Source of the DNA: Astragalus membranaceus
Taxonomy: Eukaryota; Streptophyta; Magnoliopsida; Fabales; Fabaceae
Direction: 5' to 3'
DNA length: 64,000 nucleotides
Assembly (NCBI GenBank): GCA_039519185.1
Contig: CM076851.1
Span: forward strand, 30,649,825 to 30,713,824
The stretch's first letter is position 1. The number at the start of each line of letters is the position of its first letter. A model generated the notes under the pieces. It was not told the origin of the DNA, made no database searches, and saw nothing but the letters and a program-made list of their open reading frames with translations. This document shows positions 44,901 to 56,451 of this stretch, in pieces. The translations under genes and the position numbers were made by a program.

Positions 44901-46434
44901 TTCAAAAAAAGATGCAAAACCCAGGCTAATAAGATGGGTTCTATTACTTCAAGAATTTGATCTTGAAATAAGAGATAAGAAAGGAGTAGAGAACCAAGTG
45001 GCTGATCACCTCTCTAGACTTGAAAGTAATAATGCAGGTACAATTGAAGAAATCAAGGAAAGTTTCCCTGATGAGAAATTACTAGCAATTACCATGAATA
45101 CAGCCAGTGTTTCTGCACTCAGTGTTGCCACACCTCATGTTTCAACACCATGGTATGCAGACATAGTAAACTTCCTTGTAAGCAAAATTGTACCATGTGA
45201 CATGAACTATCAACAGAAAAGAAGGTTCTTCCACATAGTAAAACAATACTATTGGGATGACCCTTACCTATTCAAGATATGTCCTGATCAAATCATGAGA
45301 AAATGCATTCCTGAAGAAGAACAGCAAGCAGTGCTCCTGCATTGTCATGCTGCACCATATGGAGGTCACTTTGGAAGCCAAAGAACAGCAGCTAAGGTAC
45401 TTCAATCAGGTTATTTCTGGCCTACTCTATTTAAAGATGCTTATTATCTGGTCAAAACCTGTGATAAATGTCAAAGAAGTGGTAATATATCTAATAGACA
45501 TGAAATGCCTAGGACTAATATTTTAGAAATAGAACTTTTTGATGTTTGGGGCATGGATTTCATGGGTCCTTTTCCACCATCTTTTGGCAATGAATACATC
45601 TTAGTGGCTGTAGACTATGTGTCTAAATGGATTGAGGCTGTAGCACTGCCAAATAATGATGCTAAATCTGTTAGCAAATTTCTCCAAAGAAATATTTTTT
45701 CAAGATTTGGTACTCCAAGAGCAATCATCAATGATGAAGGCTCACATTTTTGCAACAAACTTATTGAAAATCTTCTTGCAAAATATGGAGTGAAACATAA
45801 TATTGCTACTGCCTATCACCCACAAACAAGTGGACAAACTGAACTTTCAAATAGGGAAATAAAAAGAATGCTTGAGAAAATGGTTGGACCAAACAGAAAA
45901 GATTGGTCCTTACACTTAGATGAAGCATTATGGGCATATAGGACTGCATTTAAAACTCCATTAGGAATGTCCCCCTATAAGTTAGTTTATGGCAAGCCAT
46001 GTCATCTCCCTGTTGAATTAAAGAACAAGTCATATTGGGCTATCAAAAAGTTGAATTTTGATCTCAAAAAGGCAGGAGAGAAAAGGTTTCTTGAGCTAAA
46101 TGAATTAGAAGAATTCAGGCATTTCTCCTATGAGAATGCAGAAATTTATAAAGCTAAAACCAAAGTATGGCATGACAAGAAAATCCAAAGGAGAGAACTT
46201 AAAGAAGGAGGAATGGTTCTGTTATACAATTCTAGGTTGAAACTCTTCCCTGGAAAACTGAGATCAAGATGGTCAGGACCATTCAAATTAGTTAAAATCT
46301 ACCCCCATGGTGCAGTTGATCTATATGATGCAACCACTGATACCACTTTCAAAGTAAATGGACAAAGAGTGAAAATGTACTATGGAGAGCATGTAGAGAG
46401 AGACAAGATCACCACCCACTTTACAAAACCTTAG
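41953..46434 (+). pseudogene. Cyclops/Athila-like gag-pol polyprotein, catalytic motifs intact
   Basis: Open from the gag stop to 46434. Residue numbers here count from 42001. A CVYCGGGHLYEEC knuckle (CX2CX3HX4C) spans the start. Aspartic protease: CDLGASINLMP (about 299-309; DLGA rather than D-S/T-G, as in this lineage). Reverse transcriptase: GWRICMDYRKLN, then catalytic FMDD (744-747). RNase H: Asp 893, Glu 934 and Asp 959 in MCDASD, TEKELLAV and YTDH. Integrase: zinc-binding HCHAAPYGGHFG with CDKCQRSG, then Asp 1186, Asp 1245 and Glu 1281, with exactly 35 residues between the last two. The C-terminus is LRSRWSGPFKLVKIYPHGAV. The enzymes would copy and insert the element, but gag is truncated and carries a stop, so the locus is probably not autonomous. 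An insert NTASVSALSVATPHVSTP lies between RNase H and integrase. Confidence 0.93.
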
Positions 46435-46911
46435 ACCAAGGTACAAGTCAGGCTGTAAGACTCTTAAAACAAGCACTTGAGGGAGGCAACCCATCACTAT
46501 AGAGTTTAATTTATTATTCTGTGCAATTTCATGCTTTGTTATTTTGCAGGAAAAACAGGACAACAGAGTAGCCAGTGTTCCCACACTAGGTGTTTCCACA
46601 CTTAATGCAGCCACACTGCCTACTCTGGTGTTAGAATAATTTAGAAGAAAACTGTCACTTAACAAATCATCAACTTAGTGGAATCATCTTTGATCAAGGG
46701 TTAGAAAGTGGCGTGTTAAGTCTAAGTTTACACGTGTTGGCTTGCATGTTAGACCACACAACTTAACGGCTATAACCCTCAACTACCAAATCCCACTAAC
46801 CCTTTCACATAACCTAAAATTCAATTTTCTTCGTCCCTCTCGCAAAACCGATCAAAAATCCTCTCCACTCACAAACAGTTTTTTTTCAATCTCAAACACT
46901 CCAAATCATAA
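46435..46911 (+). other. Spacer between pol and ORF3
   Basis: Untranslated. At 46565-46620 it carries the AGTGTTCCCACACT / GGTGTTTCCACACT motif found throughout this element. Confidence 0.6.
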
Positions 46912-49089
46912 ATGGCTAAGAAACAAGCTGCCTATAAAAACACTGGGAAAGGATCTGGTGTGGAAACTCAGGCGAAAAAGGGAAAATCAGGAGTACTAGC
47001 ATCAATGGAAGCAATCCCTGGATGTGAGCACTTTTGGAACATGAAGTTTCTGCCTGAGCGTGGTTTCAACTTCGCAAAAGCTCATCATTCATTCCTCTCC
47101 ACTGTCAACAACATGCATTGGGAAAGATTTGTTCAAACTCGAGCCTACTACTTGGAGCAATTAGTGCGAGAATTCTACTCAGGAATTCAGAATAACAGAG
47201 GAGGTACTATATTTTTCTCCAAGGTTAGAGGTAAGAAAGTTGTCTTTGACCCTGCTAGAATCAATAAGCACTATGATCTCACGTACACTGGTGATGCATT
47301 TGAAGTAAAACTAGAGACTTATGGAAAGAAGCAAATGACTAAAATCAAAGAAAGAGTAGCAATAGAAGGATCTCAGTGGGAGAAATTCACTAATACTGAA
47401 TTCAAACTTAAAACTGGTGAATTGATCCCTGAGCTTGGTAGTTGGCATTTATTCATTGATACATCAATTCTCCCTACTTCACACACTTCTACATTATCTA
47501 AAGATAGGTTGATTCTTATTGATTCAATCCTATGTGAGGATAATGTAGACATAGGGAAATTGATAGCTAAAGAAATTGTAGAATGTCAAGCCAAGGAATC
47601 TGGATTCTTATATTTTCCATGCTTAATCACTGAATTGTGTCAAAAGCAAGGAGTTGTTACTTCTGATCTAGAAAAAGTCTACAGAAAAACCCCTCCTAGT
47701 GGTCTGTCTGCTGAAGTTAAGGATAGAGTGAGGTCAGTGAAAATTAAAAATACTGTAGAGCAGGAAGTGTCTGAACACTTGGTGCAGAAACTCCAAGCTG
47801 TCTGGAAATTTCAAAGAGAACAGCATGAATGGTTGAAATTAAAGTTGGATGATCCTGAAGCAGAAATAGAATCCCCAATTTTCCCTAATTGGGTGATTGA
47901 TGAAAATGAAGAAGTGGAAAAAGAAACTGATAAGAAAGAGAGGACAGTAAAAAGAAAGAGAGATACTGAGAAAGAAAAGAAGGGAAAGAAACCAAGAGTG
48001 GAGGAAGAAATTGAAGAAGTGAGTGATGAAGATACTGAAGAAGATGAAGAGGCAAGGCAGGCTGTGAAGGATATTGAAAAAGATGTAGAGGAGGATGAAT
48101 CTGAGTCACTGGAAGTTAGTGACAGTGATGATGATGGCAGTGATGATATGGAAGCTAGTGCTAGAATGAAGTATGAATTAAGGAAGAAATCTACAAATGA
48201 AGCCCAACCACCATCACAACAGCAATCAAACACCCCCTCACCACCATCACAAACCAACATTCCATCCCCCACCACCCACCATTCCCCCAGTCAAACTTCA
48301 ACACCAAAAACACCCACACCTCCACCAGAAAATGCTCCCCAATCTGAAAATCCAAAACAAGATGCAGAAGCATATACAACCATCCCATCCCACACTCCAA
48401 AAGAAACAACTCCCACCCCAAGCACAGAACCTATTGAGCCAACTAACATTGTTTCTGAGAAAATTCAAATGTAGGTAATCATTGAAGAGCCTGAGAAAGA
48501 GAAAGGCAAAGCAAGTTCAGAGTTGAAGATGCAGGCAGATACTGTCAAGGAGTCTGTTAGTGTTCCCACACCAACTTCAGAAGCTTCAAAATCAACAGTC
48601 ATGGCAACTAGTCCTGCAGCAACAATCTCTGCAGTTCTGAAGGCCTTAGCAGAAAAGAAGCAGATGATGGGATACACAAGGAGAACAATGAAGCCTGCTC
48701 CAACAAAGAAGAAATGGACAATGAGCTCACTCTATGGTACACAGGGTACAGGGATACAAGCTGGTGAGAAGAAAGTATCTGAGGAAGCTACACCCAAAGA
48801 AGGAGAGAAAGAAGCTGAGAAGGTAGCAGAGCAACATCAAGAGGGAATTGAGCAGCAGTCTGAGAAAACTCCAGTGCAGAGTGGTGTACCTGCACCTGAA
48901 GTCCAAACACTGGCTACACCAGATGTTCCTGCAGAAGCTACACCTGAAGAGGCAGAAATGTCTGAGGCTGCTGTAGATGATCCTGGTGTGCCTACCTCTG
49001 ATGTGGCCACTACTAAGAAATCAAAGAAGACAAAAGCCAAGCAAAGCCCTGCTCTGAGAGCCAGCCCCAGATTCCAGAAGAAAGAGTAA
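46912..49089 (+). pseudogene. ORF3 downstream of pol (Athila/Cyclops extra ORF), one in-frame stop
   Basis: This frame follows pol, in the position where Athila and Cyclops elements carry an extra, sometimes called env-like, ORF. It starts MAKKQAAYKN. The N-terminal half (about 30-250) is globular: FWNMKFLPERGFNF, RAYYLEQLVREFYSGI, KVVFDPARINKHYDL and LGSWHLFIDTSILPTSHTS resemble the 'putative plant transposon protein' domain seen next to Athila pol. Residues about 290-420 are strongly charged (EKEKKGKKPRVEEEIEE), then Pro/Thr/Ser-rich to a TAG at 48472-48474 (residue 521). The same frame resumes and runs 204 more residues, Lys/Glu-rich, to 49089. I see no signal peptide or membrane segment, so an envelope role is not supported. 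Function unknown. Confidence 0.75.
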
Positions 49090-50556
49090 AAAGATACATT
49101 TTAATGTTGTTTCCAGTATTTATAATATGCTTTAATAGTATACTATATGTGCTAAATACTATGTGTTAACTTACTACTATGTGTTAAAAACTTTTGTTTG
49201 TATCTCCCAACATTAGTACTCCCCTGTTTCCTAAACTTAGAGCAGTGGGGACACTGCTCATATTTAAGTTGGGGGGGAGAGTGGAGAATAGTATGTATTT
49301 TGTGTATGCACTATATTTGCAACATGTTTTGAACCTAGTACTAATATATATGTATGAGTATAGAAATATGTTTGAGTAAGTATTTATAGCATGTGAGTAT
49401 GTAGAGTTAGTATGTTTTAAGTTTTAGATGTACTTAACAAAGCATGATAATTTGTTAACATGGTGAATTAAGTGCATCAACTTGTTTTTAGATTTAAATG
49501 ATTATGAAACATGATCAATTCATATTTTTCTCAACAAAATTGAAGAAGTGTGTCAATGAGTCAAAAATTTTAAATGATGGAAAAGCCTTGTTTTCTAAAA
49601 ATGCTCAGTTTTATAAATACTTTGACACAACAAAATTGAGTTTTGAAAAGAACCATGCTAGATCAAGAGCTATCTAAAGTCAAGGAAATTTTGGAAATTC
49701 GAGGTCAAAATTAGATTTTTATTAAAAATTTAGAAGAGCATAAAGACTTAAGTTTGGGGGAAATTCCATGAATACAAAGGCCAAAGAGTGACAACTTGAA
49801 AAGTACAAACCACAAGTGTCAAAACCACTCAAAAATACCAAAAATATCCCAACAAATGAGCTACATCTGCCTGAGTCATATAAACTGAACCTGTCCCTTA
49901 AGTGCAATTTGGTTTGAAAAATATGAACAAAGTTCAAACAAGAAAAAGAAAAACAAACCAAGAAAAAGAAGAAAATGCATGTGGAGGTCAGTGAGGAGGG
50001 CAGTGTATGCTACAAAAAAAAATACTCAAAGAGTTTCAAGTGTGGTAACACTTAGTGTGCCAACACCATCTACATCAAAAGGCACCTACACTCAAAATAA
50101 GGTGAACCTACAATCCAAAAATGATGTTTTTGCACTCACTGCATTACATCATCAAAAATCAAACACCAAGGTATTATCTCAACAAGTTGGAACACCAAAA
50201 GCCCTTTGTTGTGCTTAAGAGTCCCCTAAATACTTGAAGAAATTGTTAGTCTCGGCCATATTTTGAAAAATCTCTAAGAGTGACCAAAAGAGTTCCATCT
50301 TTTTCAAAAAGCTAAAGAAAAACTCTTTTCAGTTATGGAACCAATTAGAAACTCAATGGGCCACACACTCACACAAATGAGTTTTTATCACTCTGAATGT
50401 TTTAAAGCAAGGGCATGGAAGAAAAAGCACCAAAAGAGAAAGGCTCATTACAATACACTTCAAACACTTCTTGAAAAACATGAGTTGAGATGTCTTCATA
50501 ATTATATAAGTCTTGTGTTTTGTTTCTTGTCGTTGCTTGAGGACAAGCAACAATTT
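49090..50556 (+). other. Cyclops-like 3' untranslated region
   Basis: No gene seen. It contains two internal purine tracts resembling the LTR polypurine tract: AAGTTGGGGGGGAGAG (49266-49281) and AAGTTTGGGGGAAA (49750-49763). The VxTP-type repeat occurs again at 50035-50075. Confidence 0.6.
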
Positions 50557-50569
50557 AAGTTTGGGGGTG
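50557..50569 (+). promoter_or_regulatory. Cyclops-like polypurine tract
   Basis: AAGTTTGGGGGTG directly before the 3' LTR start TGATAACTC. Confidence 0.8.
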
Positions 50570-52200
50570 TGATAACTCTATTTTATATAGAGTTATTCAT
50601 ACAATTAAGCTTGAGTTATTGCTTATTTTCAAGAACATTTATATATATTTATAGCTTATTTATCAAGGAACAACATTATAAATATTCAAATGGATAAAGG
50701 GCAATGATCTAGGCAAAATGCACAAATCTTGTTAGGTTTGATGTTTTTGTTCAGTACAGCTACTGCAGGAGTGGAAACACTGCCAACACCAGGAGTGGAA
50801 ACACTAGGAGTGGAAACACTGCCAACACCTGCTAAAATTCTGCAGTTAATACCAAAACATCCAAAGACCATTTCAATGCTTCCACACTTGATTAGTGACG
50901 TCATGCCTAGTCACCTGGAGCTGAGCCACTTGCTGAAGTCGGCGATACACATAAAAATCAAGTTGCAAGACTCAAACTTATCTAAAAGACATGTGGCACT
51001 TCTCCAATGGACCTCATCTTTTGTTATGCATGCAAGCGACCAAACCTGTGCAGCTTGCTTGATTGGTTGTCAACAAACTAACCATGTTCAGTTCCCTCAG
51101 CTGATCTTTCACGCAAAAGGAAACCCCTTGCAAGAGGAAAGCTTTCAAGCCTATAAATAGATATCATATCTTCACAAGAAAAGAATCCTATCTTAGATCA
51201 TCTTTCACATCTTTAAATCCTTTATCTTTCAGTTTAGTTTAGGTTTAGTTTATTTTCATTTTAAGTTTCTAAGGAGAGGAAGGTGAGGAAGTGCTTGACA
51301 ACCATTCCCTTCACTTCTACTTTGAAGAAATTCGTGTAAGAAATCTTTATTGTACTTCAACTTGGGAACTTAATGCAAAAGATCTTCTATTCAAGTAATC
51401 TCTACTCTTTTAAGTTCTTTTGCCTTATTATTCATTTACTTATGTTCTTTGCATATTCTTTGCTTTATAACATGAGTAACATGAGCTAAATTCCCTTAAG
51501 TTGAGATGTTCTAACCTTGTAACGAATTTCTAAATATGTTATTATGGTTTATGTAGTGTAAACACTTTAAACTCTTGCATAATACTTCTTTCAACTTATT
51601 CTGGAATTGATCACTTTAGAATAGGTAAAAACTTGTAGCAGCAGACATGGGCTACATTTATGAACTCAAGAGTTAATAAGGACAAGTATTTAATAAAGGA
51701 AACTTTGTTAAATATATGCTAAAACCTAGACATAGGATAGCATAGTTCTTAGGATAATAAAATTACAAGAGTGAACCTATTTAGCAACTTGGATCATTGT
51801 TAGGAGGCAAGGGAGGAATTGACAAACCTTTCTTTACTGTAGAAAACAAAGATCATAAGAGCTTGTAATGAAACTCTGAAGAGAAGTGCTGAAAGGCACA
51901 AACTGATGCACCTACATCCAGTGTTCCCACACTACATACTCCATTAAAACATTTAGAAGTAAAGTACTTGGTAAAAACATCTCAACTGCTTTTTCCAACT
52001 GATTTCTCACATATTTTATTGCTTATTATTATTTTACTTATTTTGAAAACTCCAAACCAAAAATACTGAATAGTGTAGACACACTAAGTGTACACTTTGA
52101 ACTACAAAAATTTACAATACATAATCCCTGTGGGTTCGACCTTTCTTATCACTTTATTACTTGTGTGACTATGTATACTTGCATATAATAAACCACACCA
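50570..52200 (+). mobile_element. Cyclops-like 3' LTR
   Basis: 1631 bp, TGATAACTCTA to AACCACACCA, followed by ACTAT (52201-52205), which matches the duplication left of the element at 39550-39554. TATAAATA at 51152-51159. It has a 15-bp expansion of the GGAGTGGAAACACT repeat and a 38-bp insert relative to the left copy. Confidence 0.9.
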
Positions 52201-52268
52201 ACTATCAAATATTTTTTCATGCATTTTTAAATAACTATTTATATATCGATTGTCGATCAATTATTATA

Positions 52269-53671
52269 GGCTATATAGCACTTTTGGTCCTTTATGTTTG
52301 CTCCAGATTTCACTTTGATCATTTATCTTTTTTTTGGTCCGTTTTGGTCCCTCATGTTTCGCTTTTGTTTCATTTTGGTCCCTCACGTTAGTTTTGACTA
52401 ATGGACGCCACGCTGGCAGTTAACTGCTGACGTGCCGTCTTCAGTGTCATTTATGACGTGGCAAATAAATTATTTTTTAATTCTAAATTCAGATTTTTAA
52501 CTTAAAACAAAACTGAAAAATGAAATTAACAAAATATAATAAAACTAAAAACATCAAATATAATAAAATTTAAAACAAAACATAATTCTTCAAAAAAACA
52601 ACAGCAACAGCTCCTCTGGTTCCAGATCTACTTCTTCAACAGCAATAATTCTTCAACAAAAAAAAACAATAACAAAAGCAACAATTCTTCAACAATAACA
52701 ACAACTCTTCAACAACAACAACATCTTTAGAAAAACTACCGATTCATCAACAACAACAACATCTCAGATTCATCCAAAAAATAAGAACAAAATGAGGGTT
52801 TGTGTTTTCTGGGTTAAGAACCGAAACTGATCGCTCTCTCTCTCTCTCAATTTGTTCTTCGTTTCTTCATTTTCGTTTCTTCAATCGTTTCTTCGTTTCA
52901 ATCGTTCATTTGTTGTTGAACGCGTTTGAAGTTGATGAGGATGAAGATTTTGATTGTTTAGTTTTTCCAGATCTGAAAGGGACCAAAATGAAACAACACA
53001 AACAATGAGAGGGACCAAAATGAAACCAAGGAAAAACAGAGAGGACTAAAATGAAACAAATGAGCATCAACAGAGAACACAAACAATGGTTTCCAGATCC
53101 GTTTTGATTCAGCTCCGTATGGGTTCTTCAATATGTTGTTCTTCGTTTGGGTTGTTTTGTGTTTGGGTTCTTCGTTTGGGTTGTTCTTCAAAAACGTTTG
53201 GGTTGAACGAAGAACGAAGATTGAACGAAGATTGAAGATTGAATGAAGGGAGATTGAACAAAGATTGAAGATTGAACGAAGATTGAAGATTGAATGAAGG
53301 CACCTCTTCGTTTGAAAGGGGTGATGTTCTTGTTGTTCTTGAAGGGAGAAGAAGATTCTCAGATTTTGATTTTATGTTTTGTTTATTTGTTGATTTGTTT
53401 ATTTAAGTTTTGTTTATTTAAATTAAAAAACAAAAATGCATATGTGTAATTTCAGTAACAATTAAATAATATATTTTTGCCACGTCATTTAATGATTTTA
53501 AGACACCACGTCAGCAGTTAACTGCCAGCGTGGCGTCCGTTAGTCAAAACTGACGTGAGGGACCAAAATGAAACAAAAACGAAACATGAGGGACCAAAAC
53601 GGACCAAAAAAAGATAAAGGACCAAAGTGAAATCTGGAGCAAACATAAAGGACCAAAAGTGCTATTTAGCC
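52269..53671. mobile_element. Non-autonomous Mutator-like element (MULE 2)
   Basis: 1403 bp between a perfect 9-bp duplication ATTATTATA (52260-52268, 53672-53680). Terminal inverted repeats of about 200 bp begin GGCTATATAGCACTTTTGGT on the left and GGCTAAATAGCACTTTTGGT on the right (read inwards). The interior has AAC-rich sequence and a GATTGAACGAA minisatellite (53201-53300) but no transposase. A truncated copy of its left part is at 41201-41676. Confidence 0.9.
53201..53300. repeat. GATTGAACGAA/GATTGAATGAAG minisatellite
   Basis: Short irregular units built from GAAGATTGAA within MULE 2. Confidence 0.7.
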
Positions 53672-53750
53672 ATTATTATATAGCTTTATGATGGAAATGT
53701 TCAAATTCTTTAAGGACATGCAACTCAAATATGGTGACAACTTGCTTTTG

Positions 53751-53938
53751 TATTATTGTTTCATCTCTCATAAGATTTTCATGGACATATATTAGCGAGA
53801 ATTTTATGCTATGTATTATTGTCTCATCTCCTCGTAAGATTTTCATGACATATATAAACGAGAATTTTATGATATGTATTATTGTCTCATCTCCTCATAA
53901 GATTTTCATACATATATAAACGAAAATTTTATGCTATG
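53751..53938. repeat. 63-bp tandem repeat, three units
   Basis: Units start at 53751, 53814 and 53877 (TATTATTGTxTCATCTC...). It lies in AT-rich intergenic DNA (53681-54278) that shows no genes. Confidence 0.85.
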
Positions 53939-54686
53939 TGTTTGGTTTCATTATTCATTAAGTATTCATGATAATATGCTATTTAAACATTCGGTTGGTT
54001 GTTTTGTAAAAAAAAGCTTTCAATTGTTACATTAGTTCAACAACATTTTTTTTCTTTCATTCCACCTAACTATCTTATATAATTGGCTTACTGACTACTA
54101 TGTATTAACAACTCAGCTAAACATATTTTTAATATATTATTTTAAGTTACATTTTTTGTATAAAAATTTTAAGTAATTATTTTAATTAATTTAATTCGAT
54201 ATAAAAATCTTTTATATTGTATATGTTATATATTTGTTATATATTTAGAATAAAATATATGTCAAATATGGTGATAACTGTAACATCCCCAATTTTAGCT
54301 AAAGTGATTTAATTAAATTAGCAAAATGTTAAGTTGAATGATTAGAATAATTAATTGAAATTAGGAGATGATGCCATGGTTAAGAATCTAAATTGTATGT
54401 TAGTTATTAATTATTTTAAAGCTTGAGGATTATTGGAGGGTTGAGTAAGTAGTTAAGTGAGTATTAGTAGGGAGGGGTAGAATGGTCCTTTCACCCATTA
54501 AATGAGTCTCAGCTGAACCCATTCCACCCACTAAAGTCAGCCACACCCAGCTGAACAAAACCCTTAAACACATTCATTTCCAGCAAAAAGAGAAATCAAA
54601 GAATAGAGAAGTTAAAAGGAAGGGTAGGGTTGTCTTTGCTCCACTTAAGTGACTCACCTCAGCTGGCCTTGTCCCTAACCCAGAAA

Positions 54687-54689
<3 letters not shown>

Positions 54690-54759
<70 letters not shown>
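54690..54759. repeat. (CA)n microsatellite in Tekay-like 5' LTR
   Basis: About 35 CA units; the 3' LTR has a shorter tract at 58466-58523. Confidence 0.95.
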
Positions 54760-54761
<2 letters not shown>

Positions 54762-56023
54762 CATTCATTCATTCACTTTCCAGAATTTAGAAAAGAAAAG
54801 AAGAGAAAGGCTGAGTGCGAGAGGGGGGGACTTGCGATGAAGAGAAGGAGAAGAATGGGAGAGAATCCCATCAATTCTTAATGCATGTTTCTTTTTTTAG
54901 CATCATTGGATTCAGTTTTTCACTCTCTTCCTGCTGATACCAAATACATCACACCTATCCTCATCCTCCTCCAAACACCATTTTCGCACATCAGCACCAT
55001 TTTGAGAGAAGTGAGGTTTTCTAGCTTGTCTTTGATTCCCATAGTGCTATAAAAGTTGTTTAAGGAATTGCATGTCAGTGGGAAGTATTATTTGACAAGA
55101 TTAAGGAGCTGAAATTTCGATTAGGAGCTGTTGGGGGTCGTGATTGGAACATTTCGGAGCTGTATTCGTGATCCATGGTGGTAGAGTTGAAGAAATCAAC
55201 TCACACTACAAGTTCTGCAGAAAACAGCTTTCACTATCTTTGGTATTTCCTTTATAACTTTCTCTGTGTAACTCATATGAAGTCCATTTTTGTTTCATTC
55301 GAAACTAGACAGAAAATCCTTCAGTTTAGGCACAAGAAACACTTAATTTGACTGAGAATACTGGGAGATATATGATTTACAAGTTTGGGTTTTGAATCAG
55401 CGTCTGTTCCAAGCCAACCTCAAATGTCTTGTTGCTAACTCCTTGGATACTTGTCGGATAAACACAAAACCTAGAACCTCCGAAACTAGATGAAATTCCC
55501 TTCATGATAGACACTCGTTTCGCTAAGTTTGGTTGTGAATCGACTGAGTTATGATCGTCGCAAAATGTCACGTTGTTGCTGGAAACAGCAGGAGCATTCA
55601 GGTAGCGGACTCGAAATCGGGGAGTGTTTCGGGGATCGTTCGCACGGTCCGGGCAGATTGTTAAGGCTCGTGGCGATTTTGTGTGCGATTTCGTCGCACG
55701 AGGTGAGTTCCATACTCTCTAGGGAATTTTTTTATAATTTATGGTAATGTGTGCTGAATTGTTATTTCGAATTATGAAAATCAACATTGAAAACCGTTTT
55801 TGCGAAAATAACGTCCCGAACGATAAAATTATGCGGATTGATCGATTGTGTTGATTGATTATGTGTTATTTGATTGATGATTGGTTGACTGATTTGGACT
55901 GGAAATACTGGTTACTATATCTGTTTTTAAGTCTCGGAGGTCATAGAAAGTCTCGGTACCGGATTGAAAGCGAAACGGAACAAAACGGAGTTTTCGAAAA
56001 ACCAATTTTTGTACTTCTGCCTA

Positions 56024-56134
56024 CAGTCGCGTCGCGACCCGTGGCCGTCGCCTCGCGACCACACAGTATTTTGCAACGGAAAATCTATCTGTTTCTTTTC
56101 GCGTCGCGACGGAACCTGTTCGCGTCGCGACGCA
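56024..56134. repeat. GC-rich GTCGCGAC palindromes in Tekay-like LTR
   Basis: Repeated CGCGTCGCGAC motifs stand out against AT-rich LTR sequence. Copies occur in the 3' LTR (about 59782-59892) and in the rearranged segment at 60575-60685. Confidence 0.8.
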
Positions 56135-56291
56135 GTGTAATTTTCAGCAAACCTTACCGATTTTGTTTTCGCGATAACTTTTGATCCGGTGGTCCGATTA
56201 AAATGCGTTGGAAAGCTTATTGAAAGACCTAAATAAATATGTATTCTAAACTGACATTATGTCCCATGTTGAGGCAAAGGTTGTGTGCATA

Positions 56292-56451
56292 TACACTGTT
56301 TATTAACGGCCCAATACGGGTACACTGTTTGTTGACGGCCCAATGCGGGTACATGGATATTGTTTGTTGACAGCCCAATGTGGGTACACGGATATTGTTT
56401 GTTGACGGACCAATGAGGGTATACTGTTTGTGACTGCCCAATGCGGGTACA
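56292..56451. repeat. GACGGCCCAATGCGGGTACA tandem repeat
   Basis: About five diverged units of 30-38 bp, also in the 3' LTR (about 60050-60210). Confidence 0.8.

Noticed and set aside
47811..48275. 154-residue Ser/Phe-rich frame antisense to ORF3
   Set aside because: Shadow of the charged Glu/Lys region of ORF3; no independent support.
46912..49089. Calling ORF3 an envelope gene
   Set aside because: No signal peptide, membrane segment or recognisable glycoprotein feature was visible.
55377..56441. Short frames in the Tekay-like LTRs
   Set aside because: They recur only because the LTR is duplicated, and show no domain or codon constraint.
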